Positions 17,492 to 30,608 of a stretch of 41,408 nt of DNA are shown in pieces. The DNA is taken from contig NZ_LN776187.1 of assembly GCF_000827595.2 (NCBI RefSeq), positions 1-41,408 on the forward strand, given 5' to 3'. The notes under the pieces are model-generated. The model saw only the letters and a list, made by a program, of their open reading frames with translations, ran no database searches and was not told the DNA's origin. A program made the position numbers and the translations under genes. This DNA is from Necropsobacter massiliensis. GTDB taxonomy: Bacteria > Pseudomonadota > Gammaproteobacteria > Enterobacterales > Pasteurellaceae. Position 1 is the stretch's first letter; each line of letters starts with the position of its first letter.

Positions 17492-18475
17492 ATGGCATTA
17501 CTGAAGGTTGAGCAGCTTTCCGTCGGATTCGGTGCGCAAAACGCCGCATTTCAAGCGGTGGATCGGATCAGCTATCATATTGATGAGGGTGAAGTGCTCG
17601 GTATTGTCGGTGAGTCTGGCTCGGGCAAATCGGTGAGTTCGCTGGCGGTTATGGGATTAATTGACTATCCGGGGCGAGTTAGTGCCGAGAGGCTAGTTTT
17701 TGATCAGCGCGATTTACTGACCCTCAATAAAAAGGAAAGGCAGCACCTAATCGGAGCGGAAATCGCAATGATTTTTCAGGATCCGATGACCAGTCTGAAC
17801 CCTTGTTACAGCATTGGATTTCAGATTATGGAAGCGTTAAAGGCGCACCAGGGCGGCAATAAAAAATCTCGTCGCGCTCGCGCAATCGAATTGTTGCGCT
17901 TGGTCGGTATTCCCGCAGCGGAATCTCGTTTGTCGGTGTATCCCCATCAGTTATCGGGCGGGATGAGCCAACGCGTGATGATCGCCATGGCGATCGCTTG
18001 TAACCCGAAATTACTGATTGCCGACGAACCGACCACCGCACTGGATGTGACCATTCAGGCACAAATTATGGATCTCCTGCTGGCGTTACAGAAAAAAGAA
18101 AATATGGCGCTGATTCTGATCTCTCATGATCTGGCGCTAGTGGCACAAGCGGCACAGCGTATTATCGTGATGTATGCTGGGCAGATCGTAGAACAAGGTC
18201 GGGCGGCAACGATTTTTACCACGCCACGACATCCCTATACCCAGGCGCTGTTGCGTTCGTTGCCGGAATTCGCCGCGGGTAAATCGCGCCTACAATCCTT
18301 GCCAGGCGTGGTGCCGGGCAAATATGACCGACCGCATGGCTGTTTGCTGCATCCGCGCTGTCCTTATGCGACGGAACATTGCCGGCGAGAGGAGCCGCCA
18401 CTCTATCAACTGCATGAACATCAGGTAAAATGCCATACGCCGTTGAATTCGCAAGGAGAACCGAGCCATGTCTGA
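17492..18475 (+). CDS. dppD: Dipeptide ABC transporter ATP-binding protein DppD
   Basis: This is one of two cytoplasmic ATPases that power dipeptide import. It has 327 residues. The Walker A motif GESGSGKS is near residue 40, the Q-loop is in [11 protein letters not shown], the ABC signature is LSGGMSQR, the Walker B is [12 protein letters not shown] and the switch is in ISHDLALV. The C-terminal oligopeptide-type extension carries four cysteines ([15 protein letters not shown] and a later KCH), a cluster that in some DppD/OppD homologues binds an iron-sulphur cluster. The last 8 bp overlap dppF, implying coupled translation. Confidence 0.97.
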   Translation: MALLKVEQLSVGFGAQNAAFQAVDRISYHIDEGEVLGIVGESGSGKSVSSLAVMGLIDYPGRVSAERLVFDQRDLLTLNKKERQHLIGAEIAMIFQDPMTSLNPCYSIGFQIMEALKAHQGGNKKSRRARAIELLRLVGIPAAESRLSVYPHQLSGGMSQRVMIAMAIACNPKLLIADEPTTALDVTIQAQIMDLLLALQKKENMALILISHDLALVAQAAQRIIVMYAGQIVEQGRAATIFTTPRHPYTQALLRSLPEFAAGKSRLQSLPGVVPGKYDRPHGCLLHPRCPYATEHCRREEPPLYQLHEHQVKCHTPLNSQGEPSHV

Positions 18476-19448
18476 ACCGTCCGCATCGCCACCGTTGCTC
18501 GAAGGGTTAAATCTGAAAAAATATTACTCGTTGAAAAAAGGTCTGTTTTCTGCATCCCAGACGGTGAAAGCGCTGGATGGCGTGTCTTTTCGTTTGGATA
18601 AGGGGAAAACGCTGGCGGTAGTAGGCGAGTCGGGCTGTGGAAAATCGACGCTGGGGCGCTTGCTGAGCTTGATTGAATCGCCCACTGCGGGAGAATTATT
18701 TTATCACGGACGGCATCTTCTGACCGATGACCCGACCACTCGTAAGTTGCGGCGGCAGAAAATTCAGATAGTTTTTCAGAATCCTTATGCGTCCTTAAAT
18801 CCACGCAAGACAATCGGCAGCATTTTGCAAGAACCGTTGATAATTAACACCGCACTTTCCGCATCGGCGCGTAAAGCGCGTGTGCTGGATATGATGGCGA
18901 AAGTCGGGTTGCGTGCGGAATATTACGATCGTTATCCGCATATGTTTTCTGGCGGGCAGCGCCAGCGCATTGCCATTGCGCGCGGGTTAATGCTGAATCC
19001 GGATATTGTGGTGGCGGATGAGCCGGTTTCAGCGCTGGATGTGTCTGTGCGGGCGCAGGTATTGAATTTAATGCTGACATTGCAGGCTGAACTGGGGTTG
19101 TCTTATGTGTTTATTTCCCATGATTTATCGGTCGTGGAACATATTGCCGATGACGTTATGGTGATGTATTTAGGGCGTTGCGTGGAGCAGGGAAGCCGCG
19201 CACATATTTTCAATAATCCGCGCCACCCTTATACGCAGGCGCTACTTTCCGCCACGCCACGACTTTCACCTGCGTTACGTCGCCGACGGATTAAGCTGGA
19301 AGGTGAACTGCCGAGTCCGTTGAACCCGCCGCAGGGCTGTGCCTTTCATACCCGCTGCCACTTAGCGACAGCACGTTGTAAGCAGCAACAGCCGAGCTTG
19401 AAAACCTATCCAGACGGGGTGAAAATCGCCTGTTTTATGGTGGAATAA
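18468..19448 (+). CDS. dppF: Dipeptide ABC transporter ATP-binding protein DppF
   Basis: This is the second ATPase of the complex, 326 residues long. The Walker A is GESGCGKS, the Q-loop is in [12 protein letters not shown], the signature is FSGGQRQR, the Walker B is [11 protein letters not shown] and the switch is ISHDLSVV. Like DppD it ends in a cysteine-bearing extension ([15 protein letters not shown] and a final CF). It starts inside the end of dppD (8-bp overlap). It is the last gene of the operon; a hairpin terminator follows before the convergent coaA. An uptake signal is embedded in its coding sequence at 18849-18858. Confidence 0.97.
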   Translation: MSEPSASPPLLEGLNLKKYYSLKKGLFSASQTVKALDGVSFRLDKGKTLAVVGESGCGKSTLGRLLSLIESPTAGELFYHGRHLLTDDPTTRKLRRQKIQIVFQNPYASLNPRKTIGSILQEPLIINTALSASARKARVLDMMAKVGLRAEYYDRYPHMFSGGQRQRIAIARGLMLNPDIVVADEPVSALDVSVRAQVLNLMLTLQAELGLSYVFISHDLSVVEHIADDVMVMYLGRCVEQGSRAHIFNNPRHPYTQALLSATPRLSPALRRRRIKLEGELPSPLNPPQGCAFHTRCHLATARCKQQQPSLKTYPDGVKIACFMVE

Positions 19449-19456
19449 AAACAAAT

Positions 19457-19484
19457 AACCGGGATAAGCTCGGCTTGCCCGGTT
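19457..19484. terminator. Hairpin between convergent dppF and coaA
   Basis: AACCGGG (19457-19463) and CCCGGTT (19478-19484) enclose a second stem AAGC/GCTT. The hairpin lies 8 bp behind dppF and could serve both directions. An uptake signal (19495-19504) stands between it and the coaA stop. Confidence 0.65.
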
Positions 19485-19515
19485 TGTTGAAGAAAAAGTG
19501 CGGTCGTTTTTTTGT

Positions 19516-20469
19516 TTATTTTCTTAACTTGACCAGCTCGACGGCGTGATCGGCGCCTTTTTTCAGAATTAAATTTGCCCGTTCGCGGGTCGGTAGAATA
19601 TTCTGTCTTAAATTCAATCCGTTGATTTCATCCCAGATTTTTCCTGCCGTGGCAATGGCTTCGGTTTCTGATAAGGCGGCATAATGTTTGAAATATGAAT
19701 TCGGATCATTAAACGCGCTTTGGCGGAATTTCAGAAACCGGCGGATATACCATTCCTTCAACAGCGCTTCTTCCGCATCCACATACACGGCAAAATCCAC
19801 GAAGTCGGAAACAAAGGTCTGATTGGCGTTGCTGCCGCCGGTTTGCAACACATTCAGTCCTTCCAAGATTAGAATATCCGGACGGTCAACGAGATTAAAT
19901 TGATCCGGCACGATATCATAGGTTAAATGGGAATAAATCGGCGCTTGTACTTCGGCTTTGCCGGATTTGATATCGGCTAAAAAACGAATTAGGCGTTGTG
20001 TGTCGTAGGATACCGGAAAGCCTTTTTTATGCAGTAAATTATCCCGCTTTAATTTTGCCAGCGGGTGCAAAAAGCCGTCTGTGGTGATCAGATCCACTTT
20101 CCGTACCTCGGGCCAGTTGGAAAGTAAAGATTGCAGAATTCTTGCCGAAGTGCTTTTACCGACTGCGACACTGCCAGCAATACTGATAATATAAGGCACT
20201 TCGGGATGCTGCCCGCCGAGAAAACGGTTCAACACGGTGCGGCGGTGCAGATTTTCTTCTATATAATAGTTGATCAAGCGTGCCAGCGGCAGATAAATGG
20301 TACTGACTTCGTCTAACGCCAGATCTTCATTAAAACCAAGCAGCGGTTTAAGATCCTGTTCGGTCAGTTTCAGCGGAACGGACTTACGCAACTCGGCCCA
20401 TTGCTGACGATTAAAGGTAAGAAACGGCGTTAACTGGCTTGAATAGACGTCCGGCGTTGGGGATTCCAC
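19516..20469 (-). CDS. coaA: Type I pantothenate kinase
   Basis: This enzyme phosphorylates pantothenate with ATP, the first and regulated step of coenzyme A synthesis in the cytoplasm. The 317 residues match E. coli CoaA (316), with high similarity throughout. The P-loop is GSVAVGKST near residue 96, followed by [30 protein letters not shown] and the end [21 protein letters not shown]. The start is GTG at 20469, since no ATG lies in a fitting place. The ribosome binding site is weak (AGGTG some 13 bp away). It is the usual neighbour of the thrU-tufB region, transcribed divergently from it. Confidence 0.96.
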   Translation of the reverse strand: MESPTPDVYSSQLTPFLTFNRQQWAELRKSVPLKLTEQDLKPLLGFNEDLALDEVSTIYLPLARLINYYIEENLHRRTVLNRFLGGQHPEVPYIISIAGSVAVGKSTSARILQSLLSNWPEVRKVDLITTDGFLHPLAKLKRDNLLHKKGFPVSYDTQRLIRFLADIKSGKAEVQAPIYSHLTYDIVPDQFNLVDRPDILILEGLNVLQTGGSNANQTFVSDFVDFAVYVDAEEALLKEWYIRRFLKFRQSAFNDPNSYFKHYAALSETEAIATAGKIWDEINGLNLRQNILPTRERANLILKKGADHAVELVKLRK

Positions 20470-20639
20470 GGTAATCTTTGCACCTGTAATTGATCATTGA
20501 ATAGGGGGAATATACCTTATAAATGCATGCTTGCGCATAAAAATTTTCACTATATTACAACTTTTTTTATAAAATTTATGCGTTTTGTTTGAGAAATAGC
20601 CGAATGATTAAAAAAAAAGATTTTTTTAATAAAAAATGC

Positions 20640-20667
20640 TTGTCACAGGTAAATTTTTCCCTATAAT
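20640..20667 (+). promoter_or_regulatory. Strong sigma-70 promoter of the tRNA-tuf operon
   Basis: TTGTCA (20640-20645), a 16-bp spacer and TATAAT (20662-20667) lie 20 bp before the first tRNA. A/T tracts upstream could act as an UP element, and a GC-rich discriminator (CGCC) follows, as expected for a promoter under stringent control. Confidence 0.85.
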
Positions 20668-20687
20668 ACGCCTCACTTGCTTATGAC

Positions 20688-20763
<76 letters not shown>

Positions 20764-20792
20764 TTTTCATAAACAAGTGTTTTGTTAAATGC

Positions 20793-20877
<85 letters not shown>

Positions 20878-20915
20878 TTTTAATGAATCCTGATGGGACA
20901 GATGAATTTAGGACT

Positions 20916-20990
<75 letters not shown>

Positions 20991-20998
20991 AGTAAAGC

Positions 20999-21074
20999 GC
21001 TGATATAGCTCAGTTGGTAGAGCGCACCCTTGGTAAGGGTGAGGTCGGCGGTTCAAATCCGCCTATCAGCACCA
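20999..21074 (+). tRNA. thrT: tRNA-Thr (anticodon GGT)
   Basis: This is a 76-nt cloverleaf with the acceptor pair GCTGATA/TATCAGC and CCA encoded. The anticodon loop CTTGGTAA gives GGT, reading ACC/ACU. It lies 8 bp after glyT and about 100 bp before tuf. Confidence 0.97.
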
Positions 21075-21141
21075 CTTCTTAATTTTTCTCTCCTGGTTAG
21101 CATTACTTGATTTTCTACATTTGGTTAATGTGGTATATTGA

Positions 21142-22362
<1,221 letters not shown>

Positions 22363-22385
22363 TCAAGCGAACATGTCGAATAAAG

Positions 22386-22409
22386 AGGGTATCGAAAGAT
22401 GCCCTTTTT
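22386..22409 (+). terminator. Rho-independent terminator of tuf
   Basis: AGGGTATC (22386-22393), a GAAA tetraloop and GATGCCCT (22398-22405) are followed by a T run, 24 bp behind the tuf stop. Confidence 0.85.
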
Positions 22410-22471
22410 GTTATGGGCGGAAAAATATGTCATAAAAGCAGATATTTTTGATAGGCAATAAAATCAGAAAG

Positions 22472-22480
22472 TGCTACAAT
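22472..22480 (+). promoter_or_regulatory. Extended -10 promoter of secE-nusG
   Basis: TGC-TACAAT matches the extended -10 pattern (TG, one base, then the hexamer). The nearest -35-like TTGATA (22448-22453) is 21 bp away, too far to pair well. It lies about 50 bp before secE, after the tuf terminator. Confidence 0.5.
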
Positions 22481-22531
22481 CACGCGTTCAAAGCGGATCC
22501 CTGTTTTAACAGTTGAATAATGGATTAAATT

Positions 22532-22945
22532 ATGGCGTTAGATATTGATAAAAAGAAAAATGCTCCGGAAGTCGTTGATGAGCGAAAGTCCAAAGGAGCA
22601 AATAACTTTTTGTGGCTGCTTGTAGTGGTTGTCATTGCCGTTGCTGCATTAGGTAATATTTATTTAGTCGAGCAATTTTCGACTCCTGTACGTGTTGTCG
22701 GGGTTGTTGTGTTACTGCTTGCCGCATTGGGTATTGCAGCGGTCACCAATCAAGGGACGAAAGCGCGCGGATTTTTGAAAGACTCCAGAACGGAATTAAG
22801 AAAGGTTGTATGGCCTACGCGTCAGGAAGCAATGCAGACAACGTTGATTGTGATGGGCGTCACCGTGGTCGTATCACTCATTTTATGGGGAATGGATTCG
22901 ATTATCGTATCGGTAGTTACATTTTTGACGGATTTGAGGTTCTAA
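22532..22945 (+). CDS. secE: Preprotein translocase subunit SecE
   Basis: SecE is the small inner-membrane clamp subunit of the SecYEG protein-export channel. It has 137 residues with three hydrophobic segments, as in E. coli (127). The conserved amphipathic helix before the last segment is visible as [13 protein letters not shown]. It is followed by nusG with one base between them, so the two form an operon. The Shine-Dalgarno sequence is weak. Confidence 0.96.
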   Translation: MALDIDKKKNAPEVVDERKSKGANNFLWLLVVVVIAVAALGNIYLVEQFSTPVRVVGVVVLLLAALGIAAVTNQGTKARGFLKDSRTELRKVVWPTRQEAMQTTLIVMGVTVVVSLILWGMDSIIVSVVTFLTDLRF

Positions 22946-22946
22946 C

Positions 22947-23498
22947 ATGACGGAAAATGCAGCAAAAAAACGTTGGTATGTGTTGCAAGCCTTTTCAGGA
23001 TTTGAAGGGCGGGTCGCCGCAACGTTGCGCGAATATATTAAACTTCATCAGATGGAAGATCAGTTCGGTGAAGTGCTGGTTCCGACGGAAGAAGTGGTTG
23101 AAAATGTCGGCGGCAAACGCCGTAAAAGCGAACGTAAATATTTCCCGGGCTATGTATTAGTACAAATGGAAATGAACGATTATACTTGGCAGCTGGTGCG
23201 CAGTGTGCCGCGCGTAATGGGCTTTATCGGTGGCACACCGGATAAACCGGCGCCGATCAGTAATCGTGAAGCGGATATTATTTTAAATCGTCTTGAGCAG
23301 AATTCCGATAAACCGAAACCGCGTACCACGTTCCAACCGGGCGAAGAAGTGCGGGTGACGGAAGGACCGTTTGCCGATTTCAACGGAACGGTGGAAGAGG
23401 TGGATTACGAAAAAGGTCGCCTGAAAGTTTCCGTTTCTATTTTCGGTCGTGCGACGCCAGTTGAGTTGGAATTTGGTCAGGTGGAAAAAACGCGTTAA
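22947..23498 (+). CDS. nusG: Transcription termination/antitermination factor NusG
   Basis: NusG binds RNA polymerase, suppresses pausing and links it to Rho or to the ribosome. It has 183 residues (E. coli 181). The NGN domain begins with [13 protein letters not shown] and has [13 protein letters not shown] linker is followed by the C-terminal KOW domain ([15 protein letters not shown]). The start ATG lies one base after the secE stop, with TGAGG upstream. The gene ends just before an uptake signal (23505-23514). Confidence 0.98.
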   Translation: MTENAAKKRWYVLQAFSGFEGRVAATLREYIKLHQMEDQFGEVLVPTEEVVENVGGKRRKSERKYFPGYVLVQMEMNDYTWQLVRSVPRVMGFIGGTPDKPAPISNREADIILNRLEQNSDKPKPRTTFQPGEEVRVTEGPFADFNGTVEEVDYEKGRLKVSVSIFGRATPVELEFGQVEKTR

Positions 23499-23559
23499 TT
23501 TTTGACCGCACTTTTGCCTGACGGTAGTTGGTTTAGGCGGATAAAAGCGAGAATTTTAC

Positions 23560-23588
23560 TTGAAATAGAGGTCGTGTTTGATTAGAAT
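23560..23588 (+). promoter_or_regulatory. Sigma-70 promoter of rplKA
   Basis: TTGAAA (23560-23565), a 17-bp spacer and TAGAAT (23583-23588). An inverted repeat GGTCGT (23570-23575)/ACGACC (23589-23594) brackets the -10 element. Confidence 0.75.
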
Positions 23589-23650
23589 ACGACCCTTCGT
23601 AACCACGGGGAGCTGTTAATAGCGTTATCACCCATTAAGAGGAAACTAAA

Positions 23651-24079
23651 ATGGCAAAAAAAGTACAAGCCTACGTTAAGCTGCAAGTCGCGGCAGGTAT
23701 GGCAAATCCTTCACCACCGGTTGGTCCGGCTTTGGGTCAGCAGGGTGTGAACATTATGGAATTCTGTAAAGCGTTCAATGCTCGTACTGAGAGCATTGAA
23801 AAAGGCTTGCCGATTCCGGTCGTTATCACTGTCTATGCAGACCGTTCATTCACATTCGTGACCAAAACACCGCCAGCGGCAGTATTACTGAAAAAAGCAG
23901 CAGGCGTTAAATCCGGTTCAGGTAAACCGAACAAAGACAAAGTCGGTAAAGTAACCCGTGCACAAGTACGCGAAATCGCTGAAGTGAAAGCGGCCGATAT
24001 GACCGGTGCGACTGTTGAAACTAAGATGAAATCTATTGAAGGTACTGCACGTTCAATGGGTTTGGTAGTGGAGGACTAA
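23651..24079 (+). CDS. rplK: 50S ribosomal protein L11
   Basis: L11 forms the stalk base and GTPase-associated centre with 23S rRNA and is needed for RelA activation. The 142 residues are the normal length. The N-terminal domain has [23 protein letters not shown], with the prolines of the thiostrepton site. The C-terminal RNA-binding domain follows. It is the first gene of rplKA, with AAGAGGAAA before the ATG and three bases before rplA. Confidence 0.98.
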   Translation: MAKKVQAYVKLQVAAGMANPSPPVGPALGQQGVNIMEFCKAFNARTESIEKGLPIPVVITVYADRSFTFVTKTPPAAVLLKKAAGVKSGSGKPNKDKVGKVTRAQVREIAEVKAADMTGATVETKMKSIEGTARSMGLVVED

Positions 24080-24082
24080 TCA

Positions 24083-24772
24083 ATGGCTAAACTAACCAAA
24101 CGTATGAAAGCGATTAAAGCGGGCGTTGATTCAAACAAAGTGTATGAGATCAATGAAGCGATCGCAGTATTAAAACAATTCGCCACTGCAAAATTTGTTG
24201 AAAGTGTTGATGTCGCAGTTAACTTGGGTATTGACGCGCGTAAATCCGATCAGAACGTTCGCGGCGCAACCGTATTGCCAAACGGTACCGGTCGTTCCGT
24301 TCGTGTCGCAGTATTTACACAGGGTGCAAATGCTGAAGCGGCAAAAGAAGCTGGTGCAGATTTAGTCGGTATGGAAGATTTAGCCGAACAGATTAAAAAA
24401 GGCGAAATGAACTTTGACGTGGTTATCGCATCACCTGATGCAATGCGCGTTGTCGGTCAGTTGGGTCAGATTTTAGGTCCGCGCGGCTTAATGCCGAACC
24501 CGAAAGTCGGTACTGTGACACCGAATGTGGCGGAAGCAGTTAAAAACGCAAAATCCGGTCAGGTTCGTTACCGCAACGATAAAAACGGTATTATCCATAC
24601 CACTATCGGTAAAGCGGATTTCTCCGCAGAACAATTAAAAGAAAACCTACAAGCGTTATTAGCGGCGTTGAATAAAGCGAAACCGGCCAGCGCAAAAGGT
24701 ATCTTTATTAAGAAAGTCAGCCTTTCTACTACGCAGGGTGCAGGTGTTGCGGTGGATCACGCCGGCTTATAA
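24083..24772 (+). CDS. rplA: 50S ribosomal protein L1
   Basis: L1 forms the mobile L1 stalk that moves deacylated tRNA to the E site; in E. coli it also represses the L11 operon by binding its leader mRNA. The 229 residues are typical (E. coli 234). Motifs seen are [23 protein letters not shown] and [15 protein letters not shown]. It is cotranscribed with rplK. The promoter of rplJ begins 13 bp behind its stop. Confidence 0.98.
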   Translation: MAKLTKRMKAIKAGVDSNKVYEINEAIAVLKQFATAKFVESVDVAVNLGIDARKSDQNVRGATVLPNGTGRSVRVAVFTQGANAEAAKEAGADLVGMEDLAEQIKKGEMNFDVVIASPDAMRVVGQLGQILGPRGLMPNPKVGTVTPNVAEAVKNAKSGQVRYRNDKNGIIHTTIGKADFSAEQLKENLQALLAALNKAKPASAKGIFIKKVSLSTTQGAGVAVDHAGL

Positions 24773-24784
24773 TCCGTATCTTGC

Positions 24785-24813
24785 TTTACAAGGGTGTGCA
24801 TTGTATATATAAT
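24785..24813 (+). promoter_or_regulatory. Sigma-70 promoter of rplJL
   Basis: TTTACA (24785-24790), a 17-bp spacer and a perfect TATAAT (24808-24813), followed by a GC-rich discriminator (ACGCGCCC). Confidence 0.85.
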
Positions 24814-24819
24814 ACGCGC

Positions 24820-25054
24820 CCTCTTTATGCCTTTAAGGCATAATGTTCTGATGGTGCTTGACCTTTATCAAGCCCCGTCGAAGACCGTAGGGGATGTAAG
24901 CCGTTTCAATTCGGTTAGTATCTTAATTATCCTACGTAGATGGTGATACAGAATGAGAATTTTTCTTGCTTCTGTGCACCGAATCCGTCCCGATATTGTG
25001 ATATCGGGTAATTTTATTCCGAGCAATCGGAGTGTATTCAGGAGCTAACAGCCA
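24820..25054 (+). promoter_or_regulatory. Structured rplJ leader (L10 leader position)
   Basis: This is the 235-nt untranslated leader where L10(L12)4 binds to repress translation in other bacteria. Several stems are visible: TTATGCC/GGCATAA (24825-24843), GCTTGA/TCAAGC (24856-24873), CCCC/GGGG around 24873-24893, an 8-bp perfect stem CCCGATAT/ATATCGGG (24989-25008) and CCGA/TCGG (25019-25030). I did not model the full L10 kink-turn. The function rests on position and family knowledge. Confidence 0.6.
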
Positions 25055-25546
25055 ATGGCATTAAATCTTCAAGACAAACAAGCAATTGTTGCCGAAGTAA
25101 ATGAAGCAGCCAAAGGTGCCCTATCGGCGGTTATCGCGGATTCCCGTGGTGTTACTGTTGATAAAATGACCGAACTACGTAAAGTAGCTCGTGAAGCTGG
25201 GGTGTCAATCCGTGTGGTACGTAATACTTTATTGCGTCGTGCGGTTGAGGGAACAGATTACGAATGCTTGAAAGATACTTTTGTCGGTCCGACACTTATC
25301 GCGTTTTCTAACGAACATCCGGGTGCGGCAGCGCGCTTATTCAAAGATTTCGCTAAAGCAAACGATAAGTTTGAAATTAAAGGTGCCGCCTTTGAAGGTA
25401 AGATCCAAGATGTTGAATTCTTAGCAACATTACCGACTTACGAAGAAGCAATTGCACGTTTAATGGGTACTATGAAAGAAGCTGCGGCAGGCAAACTTGT
25501 ACGCACACTTGCGGCATACCGCGACAAATTACAGGAAGCGGCTTAA
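25055..25546 (+). CDS. rplJ: 50S ribosomal protein L10
   Basis: L10 anchors L7/L12 dimers to the ribosome and represses its own mRNA. It has 163 residues (E. coli 165). The N-terminal RNA-binding part has VADSRG-like [16 protein letters not shown] and [10 protein letters not shown], and the C-terminal helix that binds L7/L12 follows. CAGGAG lies 11 bp before the ATG. It is the first gene of rplJL behind a long structured leader. Confidence 0.98.
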   Translation: MALNLQDKQAIVAEVNEAAKGALSAVIADSRGVTVDKMTELRKVAREAGVSIRVVRNTLLRRAVEGTDYECLKDTFVGPTLIAFSNEHPGAAARLFKDFAKANDKFEIKGAAFEGKIQDVEFLATLPTYEEAIARLMGTMKEAAAGKLVRTLAAYRDKLQEAA

Positions 25547-25597
25547 TTCAAGCGTTTCTTAATTGGTTTAATTTATTTACTTTAGGAATTGATTGTT

Positions 25598-25966
25598 ATG
25601 TCATTAACTAACGAACAAATCATTGAAGCGATCGCTTCTAAATCTGTAACTGAAATCGTAGAATTAATTTCTGCAATGGAAGAAAAATTCGGTGTTTCCG
25701 CAGCGGCAGCAGCAGTTGCAGTAGCGGCAGGTCCAGCTGAAGCAGCAGAAGAAAAAACTGAATTCGACGTTGTTCTTGCTGCAGCAGGCGCTAACAAAGT
25801 TGCTGTAATTAAAGCGGTTCGCGGTGCAACAGGTTTAGGCTTGAAAGAAGCTAAAGACTTAGTTGAATCTGCACCGGCAGTATTGAAAGAAGGCATTGCT
25901 AAAGCTGAAGCTGAAGAACTGAAAAAATCTTTAGAGGAAGCTGGCGCACAGGTAGAAATCAAATAA
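25598..25966 (+). CDS. rplL: 50S ribosomal protein L7/L12
   Basis: This is the stalk protein that recruits translational GTPases, present in several copies per ribosome. It has 122 residues from ATG 25598 (MSLTNEQ). A TTG three codons earlier is in frame but does not fit the family. The N-terminal dimerisation helices are followed by an alanine-rich hinge (about 37-52) and a C-terminal domain with [26 protein letters not shown] lies before the start. A strong terminator-like hairpin follows 34 bp behind the stop. Confidence 0.98.
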   Translation: MSLTNEQIIEAIASKSVTEIVELISAMEEKFGVSAAAAAVAVAAGPAEAAEEKTEFDVVLAAAGANKVAVIKAVRGATGLGLKEAKDLVESAPAVLKEGIAKAEAEELKKSLEEAGAQVEIK

Positions 25967-26000
25967 TCATTGATTTGGTGTCTTACCTGTTTTCAGGTGT

Positions 26001-26032
26001 AAAAAAGCCAACGAAATCTCGTTGGCTTTTTT
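26001..26032 (+). terminator. Strong terminator-like hairpin between rplL and rpoB
   Basis: AAAAAAGCCAACGA (26001-26014) and its exact complement (26019-26032) form a 14-bp stem with a 4-nt loop, and the right arm ends in six Ts. In E. coli this gap holds an attenuator that lets about a fifth of transcripts through. A small stem ACCTG/CAGGT (25985-25998) precedes it. Confidence 0.85.
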
Positions 26033-26138
26033 GTTACCCCGATAAAGCGCAGGATAAAACAGCATTGGTAAGATTGCTGGTTTGTCGAAACTACAGAAAA
26101 AAGCACAGCACTTTTCGATTATTTATTTGTTAATTTTA

Positions 26139-26167
26139 TTGCCTTGAATCGATAGTTTTTGTATAAT
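26139..26167 (+). promoter_or_regulatory. Possible separate promoter of rpoBC
   Basis: TTGCCT (26139-26144), a 17-bp spacer and a perfect TATAAT (26162-26167) lie after the terminator and about 250 bp before rpoB. Confidence 0.6.
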
Positions 26168-26191
26168 CATCGGTCCGAATTTCGCATTCCC

Positions 26192-26221
26192 GGCTAGATG
26201 ACTATTTCGTCTAGCCTTTTG
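26192..26221 (+). terminator. Attenuator-like hairpin in the rpoB leader
   Basis: GGCTAGATGA (26192-26201) pairs with TCGTCTAGCC (26207-26216), with one G-T pair and a 5-nt loop, followed by TTTTG. It lies only some 20 nt behind the start site expected from the promoter at 26139-26167. Confidence 0.55.
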
Positions 26222-26419
26222 TGTTATCCTAGGGTAGAAATACATTAGCCGTTATGGTTTCTATCTTGCTCAAGATTAAGTCTTTATTTTGAGTTATCGT
26301 CCCACTATAGAAGTAAGGTTCAGAGTGCGGTCATTATTAACGGTTAATCATTGTCGTACGGCTTTCGCATTTTTGATGCAGGTACGATTGGGTCACTGAA
26401 CAGCAAGCAGAGGAACCCT

Positions 26420-30448
<4,029 letters not shown>

Positions 30449-30539
30449 TCGATTCGCCTTGCCCGTTTTTGGCTTAGACCTGCGGCAGGGCGGCACCGAG
30501 TGTGCCGGTTACGGCATGTAACATTTTGCAAAGTACGCC

Positions 30540-30578
30540 CAAGTGCGGTGGAAATATTAAAAATTTTGACCGCACTTG
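30540..30578 (+). repeat. Inverted uptake-signal pair between rpoB and rpoC
   Basis: CAAGTGCGGT (30540-30549) and ACCGCACTTG (30569-30578) form a perfect 10-bp stem with an AT-rich loop. No T run follows, so it should not end transcription. It stands about 20 nt before the rpoC ribosome binding site and could be an RNA-processing or pausing site. Confidence 0.75.
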
Positions 30579-30608
30579 AATAAGTTTAACTCCGACAGGA
30601 GCAAATCT

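Larger units (their letters stand above)
25967..26419 (+). other. Control region between rplL and rpoB
   Basis: This 453-bp stretch has no protein gene. In order it holds a small stem, the strong terminator-like hairpin, the TATAAT promoter, the leader hairpin with a T run and about 200 bp of untranslated leader. A frame opening at 26351 extends RpoB upstream but does not match the family start. Confidence 0.7.

Noticed and set aside
26351..26419. N-terminal extension of RpoB by 23 residues
   Set aside because: The ATG at 26420 has a good ribosome binding site and gives exactly the conserved start and length.
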